Shown: piece by piece, positions 23,577 through 35,312 of the stretch
How the letters are laid out: each line of letters begins with the position of its first letter
Numbering within the stretch: the first letter of the stretch is position 1
DNA from: Rhyacophila brunnea
Lineage: Eukaryota; Arthropoda; Insecta; Trichoptera; Rhyacophilidae
Length of the DNA stretch: 64,000 bases
Direction: 5' to 3'
Assembly (NCBI GenBank): GCA_022495005.1
Contig: JAGYXB010000962.1
Span: 1,097,608 to 1,161,607 of the forward strand
Notes under the pieces: model-generated
The model's input: only the letters and a program-made list of their open reading frames with translations
Told to the model about the DNA's origin: nothing
Databases searched by the model: none
Translations under genes and position numbers: made by a program

Positions 23577-23899
23577 TATATATATCTAAATCCCCCTTTA
23601 CTAATTTCAAGAACTGAAGAAGAATGGGTTAATGAATAAATTGTTGTCATTCCTCTTATTTTCTTTATAACGTGATCATCGCCCTTTCAGTCATTTAAAA
23701 GCTCTATCCTTGGAATAATAGCAGCATTCATTCAGCTTCTGAATTTAGGCGTCCTCGATTCTGACAACCATTCTTCATAACATAACTATTTTTAACGTGG
23801 TTTGTCAATAGGTAGGCACAGCATTTGTGTTCTGGCTTCATGAAGGCGCCACGGGTCCGGACCCCTCCCCCCAGGAATAAAAAAAAAACAACATATTTG

Positions 23900-24600
23900 A
23901 GTGAATCAAATATTAGTTTTTCTTCTTCGTCGGGACGTCATGGCTGAGGATCGTTGCCCAAATGATTATTACCGTTGAGCAGCCTTAGCAGTATAGTTAG
24001 TAGGTTTAGGTACGTCCCTTTTTTAACTTTTATTTAACTGTGCTTTCAACCAAGCCTACATAAATATCAATATCTTATGATATTATTTCCTCTCGCAATC
24101 TAGTAGAGAGCCGTCTACATCTCAATTGTCGCCTGCGGCGCAATTTTATTCGGTGTCAATTAACATCCGTAGTCGTAGCTATAGGTGAGTTACTCAAATG
24201 GAATAATATAAAACTTAAATCCATTAGAATTTAAATTCAAATTCCATCAAGTCCTTCGGTCGACAGTATTAATATTAATATTATAGGTGAGATGTTAATA
24301 GCTAGACTCAAAGTGCGGCTATGGGAAATGTACAGGGTAGTCAGTGGCATCCTCTAGATTTTACACCCCCCCCCACTCATGAAGCCATAAAATTGTTATA
24401 TGTATTTATTTTACGAAATAGAATTTGTTTGGTGTCAACTAACAGAATAATATAACGCAAGGTCGCAGCATAGGTGAGATTTAATTAATCGACTCAAAGT
24501 ACGTATCTGGGCATGGGGAATATACCCAAAAGTCAGTGGCATCGTCTAGATTTTACTACACCGGCCGTAAAAGTGTTATATGTATTTTTTTCGAAATGGA
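23900..24600 (+). repeat. Dispersed repeat family R, with partly duplicated 3' units
   Basis: CTTCTTCGTCGGGACG near 23922 and ATCGTTGCCCA near 23952 open a region like 54986-55400. Two diverged units end at GTCAGTGGCATC, CTAGATTTT (about 24338-24375 and 24530-24565), each preceded by a GGTGAGAT, GACTCAAAGT block. This looks like a tandem duplication of the 3' part. Confidence 0.45.
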
Positions 24601-25372
24601 CCCACTTCTGTGCGTGCGCGCGCCTGGCTTCGTGAAATAATTGTCCGTATACCTTCTCCCACAATATAATCATAGTATAAATATACCTACTTGGCTCTGA
24701 TTATTATCTTACCACCTTTCGTTAATTCAACTATATAATTGTGTAGTTAACTGGACGATACCTACTGCAAAAGCCGCCTGCACAAGGAAGCCGCCTTATA
24801 AGTATCAAACATAAAGATCATATCACTGCGAATTTTGTCGATAATATGTAGCCATTAAGTTCGTTAAATAACAAAGATCAATCAAGGCTTACTTACACCA
24901 AGAGCGCACTGATTTTAAGTTAGGTAGATCAACGTAGGCAGTAAAGGAGCATTATAAGAATTAATATCTGCCATAATGGTCTCTGTGTGCATCTCTTCAG
25001 ATTATCAAGAAATACAAAAGTCCGCCTCGGGCGCGCATACAGAAAAATGGGTTGGGGTCCACTTGGAAAAAAATAATCAATGCAATAATTTATTTTTGAT
25101 TTTTTTAAGGCGGTGGGTACTAAATCTTACAGTGTCACTTAACCTCATTGATGGCATCACCCCCTTCACCACATTATTCAATGCCCCCCAAGTAAAAACG
25201 AAATTACAAAATTACATTAGATATTGTTCATTATATCGGGGGTTAAGAAACGACATCTCATAAATGATAAAATAACAACTTTACACGAGAGGGAAAAAAC
25301 TCGCCTGCACACTATGTGTTAGATATTACAAATCAATGTTTCTGTCATCAATATTGAATGTATATAATATGG
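24601..25372. other. Unrecognised stretch
   Basis: No supportable feature. A plus-strand frame of 95 codons at 24976-25263 has no recognisable domain. Confidence 0.25.
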
Positions 25373-25860
25373 ACGCTAAACCAAGAGATATCACGGAAAC
25401 TTGAAGCTTTCGAGATGTGGCTGTATAGACGCATCCTCAAAATTCCTTGGACTGACCGGGTGACAAATGTTGAAGTTCTCAATCGAATGGGGAAGGACCG
25501 AGAAGTTCTACGTAGTATCAAAACCAGGAAACTACAGTACCTCGGCCACATTTACGAGAGGACAAAAATACAGCATTCCCCAACTTGTCATTCAAGGAAA
25601 GAACAATGGGAAGCGTAGCAGAGGACGGCGTAGCAGAGGACGGCGCTGCATTTCGTGGCTTAAGAACCTCCGTGATTGATACGAGTGCAGCTCCACTGAA
25701 CTGTTCCGGGTAGCAGACGACAAAGATAAGATCGCCTTGGTGAGGGCCGACCTCCGCTAGGGAGAATTAATGGGAACTGAAATACTTAACGGATGTGGAG
25801 TAACAGGCAACCGATCTCGAGTGTGGAAAAATATAGGATAAACTTAAACACGTGTCAAAA
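25373..25860 (+). pseudogene. Non-LTR retrotransposon RT C-terminal fragment and 3' tail
   Basis: The plus-strand frame gives KLEAFEMWLYRRILKIPWTD, RVTNVEVLNRMGK, then TRKLQYLGHIYERTK. After a frame change it gives GRRCISWLKNLRD and a STELFRVADD block. This is the standard C-terminal order of a common LINE RT group (EAFEMWxYRRxLxIxWTD...KLxYLGHxxR...WLKNLR). The ORF is 5'-truncated at about 25373 and carries one frameshift near 25560. The 3' tail (about 25766-25855: GGGAACTGAAATAC then GGAGTAACAGGCAACCGATC) recurs inverted at 45800-45895, and the STELFRVADD block recurs at 34163. Confidence 0.8.
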
Positions 25861-26658
25861 ATACGTCATTCTAAGTATGTCCTTCGTTCCAACAACTGAT
25901 CTCGGTTTACGCACTGACGCTCATACACTATTGGTGTATTTAAAGGTTGAAACATACACTATTGCACGTCTATAACGTGTTTCATGTTCGTAGGACACGC
26001 ACACATTCAAAACCCTGCTTCAAAATCTAGTGTATTGGGGTATAGCCTATCTGAATTATATTTATTAATATTCTGTTCTGTGGTATATAATATTAGGATT
26101 ACTTATATACATCTGACAGGTGGCTGGCGGCAAACAAAATGATGCATTTACGAGGTATCATTAATTAGTTGAATTTGAATAGTTCAGATAGTACTTTTTT
26201 ATCGTGGAATACCTTCATAAATATATTGAAATCTATTTTTAAGACTTTATCCATAGGTAATTATAATAAAGAAATAAGTAGTTTTATATCATAGTACGTA
26301 TTATAATAATATTATACGTACGTAGAACTAAATGCGCCAATTAGATTATGATCATAATACAAGTAGAATGAAATCTCGACCGGATTCCGATTGGATTCTC
26401 ATTCGAGATGGCCGATGCTATTTTCGGCATGATTGTATTGTCTGAACGTCCACGCCATTCCTCGTCTAAATATAACCGGATAATGGTTTACGTTTATTAA
26501 ATTTACGTAGGTAGGTACTTACAGTTAGAGATTTATGAAATTAATAAGTATTTCGCTAATACATTGTCATTATCAACTGTAGGAGCTCGGGATTCTACGT
26601 AGATTTTGCATTATGCATTTATAATCTATCTACTTAAGTCCATTAAGTATCTACATAT
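25861..26658. other. Unrecognised AT-rich stretch
   Basis: No supportable feature. Confidence 0.3.
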
Positions 26659-27533
26659 CAGTGGCGAAGGGTGACTTTTGGAAACAGGTAGGCTGTGGAG
26701 AAAGCACACTTGTTAGATGTATTTACGGGAAATAAGAAGATAATCCGACATAACTACTGATGAATAGGTAGGTACACAAAAACCGATGAAATTTCAAAAG
26801 CTCACTGATGGTATAAAATTAAGCAATTAATTTGAATTATGTATTTTCTTAAATATAAACGCAAGATACGCTCAAAATATATTGAAAATATTCGTTGTTG
26901 TGCAACTGTTCCATAACAATTTATAATTTAAACCGTAAACTAGATATTTTAAAATACTTCTATATTTAAAACACAGACTTAGATACAATAGCAGATTTCA
27001 ACTGACATAATTGGCTGAATAAATTGTCTTCGTCTATGAATAAGCTAAGTTGACAAATAAAAATCACGAGATAAATTATTTATTATTTTTAACAACAATC
27101 AATATTTATATGTGATTGAATCCCATAGAAATTATTTTTTTAAATTATCTTATAAATTATTTTGAATAAATGTGCACTTACGTAAAATATAAGCGCTCCT
27201 TAAATAGCTTACCAATTTATATGGGCCGCCGCAGACGTCTTGAAATTATGAGAAACAAACTTCATACAAAAAAGTTTTCGATTCACGCGAACGTAATCCA
27301 TACAATATGTCGCTTATTTTTTTAAACCTTCGAGACATGCCATAAATGGTGCTTATTGAAAAAAAGGAAAAGATCAAAAAATTATTATGACAATTATACG
27401 ATAGATGACGTTGGGCATATTGAATATATTATTATGTGATTATATTATTTAATATGTCAATATAAAATTAAAAAATATTTTTCTTAAGAATGTAGGCTTT
27501 AAATAATCGCCTAGTATGGAGTCTTCGCCACTG
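26659..27533. mobile_element. hAT-like element, CAGTGGCGAAG family (copy 2), with perfect 8-bp duplication
   Basis: 875 bp. Both ends read CAGTGGCGAAG. Identical CTACATAT copies flank it at 26651-26658 and 27534-27541. The left subterminal block GTAGGCTGTGG and AGCACACTTG matches 17929-18360. The interior is AT-rich and non-coding. Confidence 0.88.
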
Positions 27534-27710
27534 CTACATATAGCAGTACAATGCCCTAAATATGTACGTTATAGAGTACAGCGGCGTATTACTGATATCT
27601 ATGAGAATGTCGACGAATTGAAAGGTGCCCTGGCAGTGGGTAAGACGGAAGAGCTTGGCAAAATTGTAAAGTTCTTTAACAGAATAGGACTAGGAGTGAG
27701 GACCTGATCG
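27534..27710 (+). pseudogene. Non-LTR retrotransposon C-terminal tail
   Basis: HIAVQCPKYVRYR, then ELKGALAVGKTEELGKIVKF and FNRIGLG, ending in TGA at 27705-27707. This matches the HLLxxCPxY...L..FxxxxGLG tail that follows RNase H in LINE ORF2 proteins. The recognisable part begins immediately at the right-hand target duplication of the adjacent hAT element, so the upstream part is missing. Confidence 0.6.
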
Positions 27711-27993
27711 GCGGATCCCTTTCTAGAAGAGAAGAGGCGAATCGCAGTCAAAAGCCTCGGTAAAATCACAAAAAAATGTTTGTAAAAATTACTTTTACAG
27801 CCCATTTTTTTGCGACAAATCAAGATAAAGTTTGCATATTTTGGATTCGATTTAAATTTGATGTTCTTTTGTTTGACTTAGCTGTCAGAATTATTTTCAT
27901 TTTGACATGTATGCCTAGATACAGTTATTTTACTATTGAATAATGTAGTCATTATTGTATTGCTAAGTAAGATAAATGTATGTATATTGATCA

Positions 27994-28530
27994 ATGGAAC
28001 GACCTCGTGCGAAGCATATAATTTCCGATGCAGGAAGGCGTTGGATTATTGCTTTACATACGAAAACTACCATAGATATTTCACAGATTCAAGACGTTAC
28101 AGATAATTAAATATACCTATGTACAGACAGTAACTACAGTGGGTACTACAGTCTCAGTAATCTGCCGCTCGATTATCCGACAACTACTATAATCCGTCGT
28201 TATTTTTACTAGTTGAAAGCACAAAATCAAGCTCTGTAATTCGCCGGTATTCGATTGTCAAATTCAGTAGTCCGCCGCTTACAAGTAGTATACAACGCAG
28301 ATGAAACGGGTTTATTTTGTAAACTTCTTCGTAAAACGTACGTTCATCGCGAAGAAAGTAATGTACCAGGGAGGAAAGTGCCCAAGGACTGCATCACGAT
28401 TATGCCGTGCTCCAATGCAACCGGGACACACAAATGAAGCTTTTGGTCAAAGGGAAAGCCAAAAATCTTAAGCCATTCAAGAATATCTGCCTCACTGAAC
28501 AACTGGTTATGTCAAGTGATTTACTGTTTA
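27994..28530 (+). pseudogene. pogo/Tigger-like DDE transposase fragment
   Basis: Plus-strand VYNADETGLFCKLL, then PGRKVPKDCITIMPCSNATG (28276-28434), and after a one-base shift LLVKGKAKNLKPFKN. This is the DDE_1 core of Tigger/jerky-type Tc1-mariner relatives: the NADETGL motif holds the first catalytic aspartate and the C-NATG-HK block follows. Upstream, 27994-28110 reads ERPRAKHIISDAGRRWIIAL, then ISQIQDV, like a Tc1/mariner helix-turn-helix. Between them, TCAGTAATCTGCCGCTCG and TTATCCGACAAC (28153-28182) resemble a pogo-type terminal repeat. The second and third catalytic residues are missing. It is probably a composite of deleted relics. Confidence 0.65.
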
Positions 28531-29984
28531 ATATTTAGTTAATAAATATGTATAATTTAGTAAATACTTAATTTCGATTATAAATAAAATCGTAATTTGT
28601 TAGTAGTTGAATAACAATAATCGAAAAATGTGGTATCGCATTGGACAAAAATAGTTTATATCGCAAAAAAAAATTCATTATAAAATTTCTGGTGCAGTTT
28701 GTCGTACTAATAATTATGGTTTTCAGCAACGATTGTTGTCCCTATCATGCTAGGACTGACCCATTACATTGAAACTTTTAGAGAGTGCTTTTTGGTATTT
28801 TATATACTACTATGATGCATTACATTTGTCATAGATCGGAGATTTAAAAATCGGAAATAAGAATACTTATATTATTTGTATTTAATTTGTATTTAAAAAT
28901 ATATATGTTCTATTATTCTTTGTGTTACCTCCCATCAACCCTTATCATTAATAGTAGCGCGACCATGTGCTTACCTTATTCTCCGATGAGTGCAACAGGG
29001 CGAAGAAAGTAAATGGGCAATACCGCCTTTCAGGGGTACGCAACATACGTACTTCATAATATAGTATTGCAAACACTACCTTCAGTTGATATAATTAAAT
29101 TATGAACAGAATGGGAAAAATTCGGGTTTTACATACCTACTGTTAATTAATGTGTTAGGTATTTATTATATATGTATTCATATTTAGAAATTTTAAACCT
29201 AAACCATATACTTATTATTATTTGGACAAATATTTTAAAAAAATCTTTCTTTGGAAAGTTATGTATCTTTTATGCGATTGATTGAAAATACTATACCTAG
29301 TAGTTTGTAGCTTTTAACCTACTTTAAAATGAAATGCCAATGAATCTTTGTCGAAACACTAAAATAATGCTGATAAACTGTGAATTATTTGGATTTAGTA
29401 CATAAATTTCAACTATTTATTTCCAGAATTCATATGGACACAAAGTGCTACGATTATAAACGGTCTAATATAAAACCACGCAAATTCAAAATAGTAACCA
29501 ATTCTAAATCCAACACGAATCATAAAACTTTTTTGAAATAAGCTTAAATTTTGATCCGTGAATATAAGTGTAAATTAAACTTTTCAAATTTTAAATTTAT
29601 AATAAAGTTTTATTAAAAAAGCTTTACTGAAAAAGAAAGCTTCTCAAAATAAACTAAAAGTCTAGCAAAACCAAAGTTTCCTTGACAACTTCCATCATTA
29701 CGGCTTGCCATGGAAAAACTCGAGCATCTGACATTATTGGCGTAATAAAAAGTTAAAATAACTTCCCGATACCGTCTCAATACTTCGCAATCGCCTGAAT
29801 AAAAAGGGTGAAAATAATGCCGGTCGGATGTAGAAAAACTTTCTTATTCTTGAGTTGTTGCATTATTATTTCGTGGGAGCGTGCAAACGAGGTCGAACAG
29901 CATTGCAATGGTAGACATTAGCACCAGCTTTTTGGTACCTGTAAGCCCGAAGCACTGACAGGTTTGAGAATATTGTACTTAAGG
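28531..29984. other. Unrecognised AT-rich stretch
   Basis: About 1.4 kb of AT-rich DNA without supportable features. Confidence 0.3.
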
Positions 29985-29992
29985 AATAAACC

Positions 29993-30602
29993 CAGTGACG
30001 TCCCTAGCCAAAATGCCGCCCCTAGGCAGCGCCAAAATGCCACCCCATTTTTTATACAGTATTTTTTATCATCCTTTCATGACTCCAATATCTAAGAAAA
30101 GTGTTGTATAGATACATTACTAACAAAATATATACCACTAAATCTAATTTAAATGCCATCTCTACTTCAATAGACAATATTGTGAGTCCACGGTTTACAG
30201 ATACATTTAAATATACACCTGACAACTTTCGAAACTCGCGAGTGACTGGCAAAAATATTTGGATAAATTCATTAAGTAAGTACCTATGTACCTACCGATA
30301 ATTCAAATATAATTCTCAAATCTGCACGTGTCATTGCTGGTCATCAAGGATGTGACGTCCAATAACAACGGAAGTAAACTAGACATCGCAAACCCGACAA
30401 AGAAACACTCCGGTTAAATATGTTATGTTAATTAATACATTTTGTTTCCAACCAGTGAGCTGATTTTTTATTGGAGAGATATTTCCGCGATTACTAAGTT
30501 TAGGTATCTATGTCTATATACACCTAATGATTCTTCTTGATTTGCCGCTAACTGCCGCCCTCAAGCGACGCTCAATCTGCTTACCCCCACGGGACGTCAC
30601 TG
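29993..30602. mobile_element. hAT-like element, CAGTGACGTCCC ends, perfect 8-bp duplication
   Basis: 610 bp. CAGTGACGTCCC is inverted at both ends. AATAAACC occurs at 29985-29992 and 30603-30610. GCCGCCCCTAGGCAG near the left and the inverted GAGGGCGGCAG near the right are further subterminal repeats. Nonautonomous: the short internal frames on both strands have no domain. Confidence 0.9.
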
Positions 30603-30610
30603 AATAAACC

Positions 30611-31590
30611 ACCCAGGCGCACACACAGGGATTCGGGTCCGTCACTTATTTCCCGAATAAACAGACTTGAAATTCGGCACACATGGACTAATGCAGTGAC
30701 AATACAATACAACAAAATTAAGGGACGGTCCGGTACTACACACACGAGGTATATATAAACTGCTGTTTCTAAAAATCACTTTTTGTGTCATTGATCTAAT
30801 CGATCTGAAACCTTCAATAATAGATTCCTCATGGACGGTCTCCAGATATAAATGTTAAAAATATGAGTGTTGTCTATTTACTTTTCAAGATCATTGATCT
30901 TAAATATTGCATTGTGTTTAGTGGGTGTGAGGAATGGTTGATCGGTCTCTGGGGGAAGTCGAAGGCAGCAATATGGGGCAGAACCCGATATATTGAATAA
31001 ATTTACATGTGAAGATCGAACGCATAAAATTGTAATGCCACCAAGTCTTTGGAGGAACACCATTTAAAAACCGTGGATATGTTACAAATATAATATGACG
31101 TACTTAACGATATATTCATTCAAACAGTAGGCACAATATGTTTAAGTAACCCCAAACATATATTAAAAAATCTCTAAATATCACGAGCCTGACAAAACAG
31201 CTAGCCAGTGACGTACGAAACTGCTGAGGGGGTTGAGGTAAAAACTTCCGCTCGTAGATATTGCTTTCCTGAAAGTAGGCTTACTGGAGACACTTGAGAG
31301 CCAAGTGTTCGGCTCGGAGTCGGGTGCATCCTGTCGGGCATCCGATGGCGCATCAGCTGCGGGCAAAACTTTCGGCGTATCGGTGCAAAATAAGATTTTT
31401 CGCGGACGCCATTATGCATATTCAAAGTATGCATCTATAAACTGTATTGGAATAATACATGTACGATACGATAACTGCGTCTCCAAGAGTACCTAGCGAA
31501 TAAAATCTCATTGGTTTTTACAAACTATTACATCAGCAATGGGTTGTACCTACACGTCGCTCGGCGCTATAATCCAGTGGTACTCAAGAG
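30611..31590. other. Unrecognised stretch with a solitary hAT-like terminus
   Basis: CAGTGACGTACGAAAC at about 31206 has the form of a hAT end, but no partner is visible. The rest is unassigned. Confidence 0.3.
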
Positions 31591-32340
31591 TAGGGAATCC
31601 AATCCCGAGCCAAAATTCTGTTCCCGGGATTTCGGGATTACAATTTGACAATCCCGGGATCCCGGGACTGGTCCCGGGATTGGCATTTTTTCCATTGTTA
31701 ATATAAAATTTTTATATTTACAAATATCATTGATAAAATCGATCAAAAATAAATCTAGTATAATTTATACAATTTAAGACATTTATTGTTAATATTGTAT
31801 ACGTTCAATCTTGGAAATACACAAGTTTAACGGAGTAAATAATATTGTAATTTAAATAATAATATGAATTTAATAGGAGATTGCTGTTTCTGATAGTAAA
31901 GACCTAATGAATGGATTAGCGAGATTTAAAATATTAAAGCAAATAACCATGGCGTACGTATGGCCTTTCCGCTTCATAAATCTAATTAGTCAGACAAATA
32001 TGAAACTGCCGTAAAACGTATGATATCATGGTAGAATTACTTTGTTAAAAGTGCAAAGCATTGTTTTTTCCAATCTTTCCATTTTTAATAATTCACGTGA
32101 AAAAATAAAATGAATCGGCAACCTACACATGGGTATAAATCAAATTTCATTCAAACTCCGTTTATTTATAATGTAGTTATTTTTTATTACAAGTATTTTT
32201 TCTGTTATATTTTCGCTTTTATTATATTTTCCATAAAAATTGATAAAAAAAATCAATCCCGAAATCCCGGGATTATGTTTATCAATCCCGGGATTCATAG
32301 GTATCGAAAATAGCTCGGGATCCCGGGATTGGAATCCCTA
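31591..32340. mobile_element. hAT-like element with CCCGGG-rich subterminal palindromes
   Basis: 750 bp. The left end is TAGGGAATCCAATCCCGAG and the right end in reverse is TAGGGATTCCAATCCCGGG. Identical CTCAAGAG copies flank it at 31583-31590 and 32341-32348. Both subterminal zones carry several ATCCCGGGAT and TCCCGGGATC palindromes while the middle is very AT-rich. No transposase. Confidence 0.92.
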
Positions 32341-32348
32341 CTCAAGAG

Positions 32349-33555
32349 GTGTTAAAAGGCTACACGTGATTATCATATTTTTTAATATAAAACCCTTCAC
32401 GAGTCACGAGTAACATGGCCACGCCAAGGGTAGCTACCGCCCGGGCGCTAACACAAAATTGACATATTATTAGTATTATTATGTCGAGTGATTTCAAATT
32501 ATCGATATGTATCATAGAAGGGGGGAGGGGGTATGTTTAAAAAAAACTATAGATAACATGCAGTTAATTGCACCACAAGCAATTCTTGTTACATGAGATA
32601 TTACTTACAAACAAAAACATGTATCAAAAAACTGCAGGTATGTCTCACGCCACTTTTGCATAAAACCTAAATATTGATATTAATATGTATTAAGGGGGGA
32701 CATACTCAGCGTACGTTCAAACACGTGTAAATCTTGCCCATTTTTTGAATAATAAAATGCCTAATTCTTGTCAAATTTGGGATCACAGAGATTATCAATA
32801 TATTTTTTTATTGTAAATATTTCACTATAATAATGTCGACATAAATTTTACTAATGGTTTTATAAATTCTTTTAAAAATTAATAAATATAAAAAATCATA
32901 ACACCACTTCACATGGACGTACTGAAATACGACTATATTCTAAAACATTAGAGCGATAGGTTTAAAAGAATACTATTTTATGTAATAAAAATACTTTATG
33001 CAGTCATCAAATGTTTAAAATAAATATAAAGGATAATAAGGCTTCAAAATTATGTAAATAGATTATCTACAACGTTTAAGGAATATCCAGGATCATGCTT
33101 TGAAAATAGCATAAAAGCTCCATTTAGACGGACGCTGAGCATGTGGGCCGTTAAGCATTTAATATATCTTCGCGTGAATTCTTCGAACCTACACATATAG
33201 GTACATCACATTTTCCAACTTAGATAAATTCATGTAATTGAATTTAATACTATTTTTTCGGATATTCTGAATCATGCCGCCGGATGCGTAACCCCGACAC
33301 CTCCACTTGACGCACCCCTGAGGTATACATCCAGTAGTGGATAGATCCCACGTGATAATAATGAACATTATTTGTATTACAAGCGAGGAAACTATCATTA
33401 CGTACAATTAGTACGTATGTATATATATAACTAGTGTGCCTATCATGAAAATCAATCCGAAAGGTAAATAGGCAAGGCTTATAGGTTATTAAGGCTGTGT
33501 GGGTGTTAGTATGTAGGTATGTTACCTATAATACTTATTTCGAGTTTTCTCTTCC
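32349..33555. other. Unrecognised AT-rich stretch
   Basis: No supportable feature. Confidence 0.3.
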
Positions 33556-33559
33556 ATTC

Positions 33560-33664
33560 GTGTGACCTCATCACTTTCCCGCCACGTGGAGGGGCTGGGA
33601 ACAGCTTTTCCGACCCCCCTTTGGCGGGCGCCCCTCCTTTTCGGTTGCCTAGCAACGTATAAAA
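33560..33664 (+). promoter_or_regulatory. GC-rich segment with X-box palindrome and TATA box
   Basis: A GC-rich island ends in the perfect RFX-type palindrome GTTGCCTAGCAAC (33644-33656), followed at once by TATAAAA (33658-33664). No coding region is recognisable downstream, so promoter function is unproven and an element origin is equally possible. Confidence 0.3.
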
Positions 33665-34162
33665 CCATTATTACGCCATAAGAGAATTTTATGTTCCGAA
33701 ATATCAAAGGTTTTTTGTTGAAGCATACGAATGTGGTCCGCGTTCATTTCTAACGTAAACAATGGCATGTTAGGATATTTTGTCACATTACACATGTTTC
33801 TTTATGAGACCCACTTGTTGATTTAAATTCATATTATACGTAACTGATCGTCACTCAACTAGCATCTGATGAACGTATCGGTGAAATCACGATTGGGAGA
33901 CAATCATGAAATATGACTTTAATAATTAATTATAATATACTTCTTCTGTCGAGTCCATGCGAGAGATGGGCCTTAACTTTTCAGGCCCAGGACATGACCA
34001 ACGCCATGCCGCGTCATTACAGATACAGATGGACGCAGTAAGCGGACAGATAGTAAAAAACAAAGAAAAATATGCGGACATAACTTTTATTACAAATTAA
34101 ACAGATTACATAACATTCAAAGAAAAAAAACCGGCACATGTTAAATGCAACAGTAGCCTGAT

Positions 34163-34271
34163 GCGATTACGAGTGCAGCTCCACTGAACTGTTTCGGGTA
34201 GCAGACGACAAACCTAAGATCGCCTTGATGGTGGCCGACCTCCGCTAAGGGATGGCACAATAAAAAGAAGA
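34163..34271 (+). repeat. 3'-terminal LINE fragment
   Basis: About 100 bp nearly identical to 25680-25760, encoding the STELFRVADD block and the terminal ADLR-stop, followed by an AATAAAAAGAAGAAG tail. A severely 5'-truncated copy of the 25373-25860 family. Confidence 0.7.
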
Positions 34272-34277
34272 AGCCTG

Positions 34278-34393
34278 ATGCTGTGTACCTCCGCTACACG
34301 GAGGTACATTTAAACATGTATATGTATGAGGCAATTGAAGACACATATTATTCACATTCCAATGTACTTCTATGTAGCGGAGGTACTCAGCAT
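34278..34393. mobile_element. 116-bp inverted-repeat element
   Basis: 33-bp arms (34278-34310 and 34361-34393) match inversely at 29 of 33 bases. Each arm contains GTACCTCCGCTACA. The left arm also folds on itself (TGTACCTCCG with CGGAGGTACA). Non-coding. It follows the LINE tail directly. Confidence 0.6.
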
Positions 34394-34467
34394 TTACCCA
34401 CTAATTTCACGACAATGGCGCTTGCTTAGCATGTGAGAGGTGCCGGGATCGATACCCTAAGCCTCCA
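34379..34467 (+). pseudogene. tRNA-Ala(AGC)-like pseudogene or SINE head
   Basis: CGCTTGCTTAGCATG, then GAGAGGTGCCGGGATCGATACC closely follows the anticodon and T arms of metazoan tRNA-Ala(AGC), with loop TTAGCAT. GGAGG at 34379-34383 can pair with CCTCC at 34462-34466. The D-arm region carries about 23 extra bases, and the T stem is mispaired on its 3' side, so it is not a working tRNA. Confidence 0.5.
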
Positions 34468-34649
34468 AGGTACATTTTTAAATTTTTCTTAATACTACAC
34501 ATCCATGAAACCACCAAATTAAAAATCTACCAAAGAAAGAATAATGTAATTATTATTGCGTTTGGAAAATAAAATGTAATTAAAATTAATTTGTCTGTTA
34601 ATTTTCTCTTTGTAAGACAATTGAGGCGAACAACATTAAAAAATAATAA

Positions 34650-34740
34650 AATAAAATATAAAAATATTTGTCAGCTGTGGGATTCGAATGTTAAGCGATC
34701 ACCCATCCAACCAATATCATCGCGCAATGTTGCTTAACTT
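34650..34740 (-). repeat. Possible tRNA-derived SINE-like fragment
   Basis: On the minus strand ATGATATTGGTTGGATGGG and then CATTCGAATCCCAC resemble weak A and B boxes, followed by an AT-rich tail. Confidence 0.3.
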
Positions 34741-34899
34741 CAGTGATCGACGAGACCGTCTGAAAATTCTGCGTTAACATTGAACATAATTTTATTTTCA
34801 GTCACGCCGAGCGGTAAAACATATACATGTTAAAAATCAATTTCTTCAAAAAGACATTAGAAAACAAAATCACACAACTATAATAAGCCACAGTATAAC

Positions 34900-35110
34900 C
34901 GACAAGTCATCAATTCACGTGACAGTCTCCGGTTTGATCTGGTGTATGGCTGAAACTTCGGGGAAGACAACCATGTTGCATGACTCCACGATGTGCTTCG
35001 TATTCTAAATCGCATCACACTCGCAAATTAGGGAATCTTTCAACATGCATTTAGCCATCATACAAGCGCACCTAGAATGCCCACACCGGATTATAGGCTA
35101 TATTTGCGTG
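34900..35110 (-). pseudogene. Non-LTR retrotransposon C-terminal fragment
   Basis: Minus-strand CACMMAKCMLKDSLICECDA, then NTKHIVESCNMVVFPEV, matches the KWKLxxSPxCxCGxxxxxxHIVExCP zinc-binding tail of LINE ORF2 proteins. One stop interrupts the block. It is distinct in sequence from the CPCG-type fragments at 3745 and 6190. Confidence 0.6.
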
Positions 35111-35267
35111 GAAGCCAGAAAGCTCCACAATTAGAAGGTCATTAGATTGTGGAAATCTGCGTTGGGCGAGGTGAGTAGCAGAGTTACTATTCTACCGTGA
35201 AATTTTAGGGCCACGACGGTGCAAATCAACGCAGACGGAGGCGCGTCAACTGAGGTCTTCATTGATT

Positions 35268-35312
35268 CCAAATGTGTCCAATATAAATGGAATCAAGTAA
35301 GATCTACATGGA
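35268..35312. repeat. Collapsed relative of the 57192 hairpin
   Basis: GATTCCAAATGTGTCC, then GGAATCAAGTAAGATCTAC, resembles the outer ends of the inverted repeat at 57192-57285, with most of the stem deleted. Confidence 0.4.

Noticed and set aside
23404..23610. 68-codon minus-strand frame
   Set aside because: It falls inside the terminal inverted repeat of the 22782-23576 element and mirrors the other arm.
24360..24400. C-run near 24367 as a regulatory signal
   Set aside because: It is part of the diverged 3' end of repeat family R.
32110..32313. 67-codon plus-strand frame
   Set aside because: It lies in the AT-rich interior and subterminal repeats of the hAT-like element.
33522..33707. 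61-codon minus-strand frame over the GC-rich patch
   Set aside because: Arg/Pro-rich translation of a GC-rich stretch without domain or start context.
34379..34467. Functional tRNA-Ala gene
   Set aside because: The D-arm region has extra bases and the T stem is mispaired.
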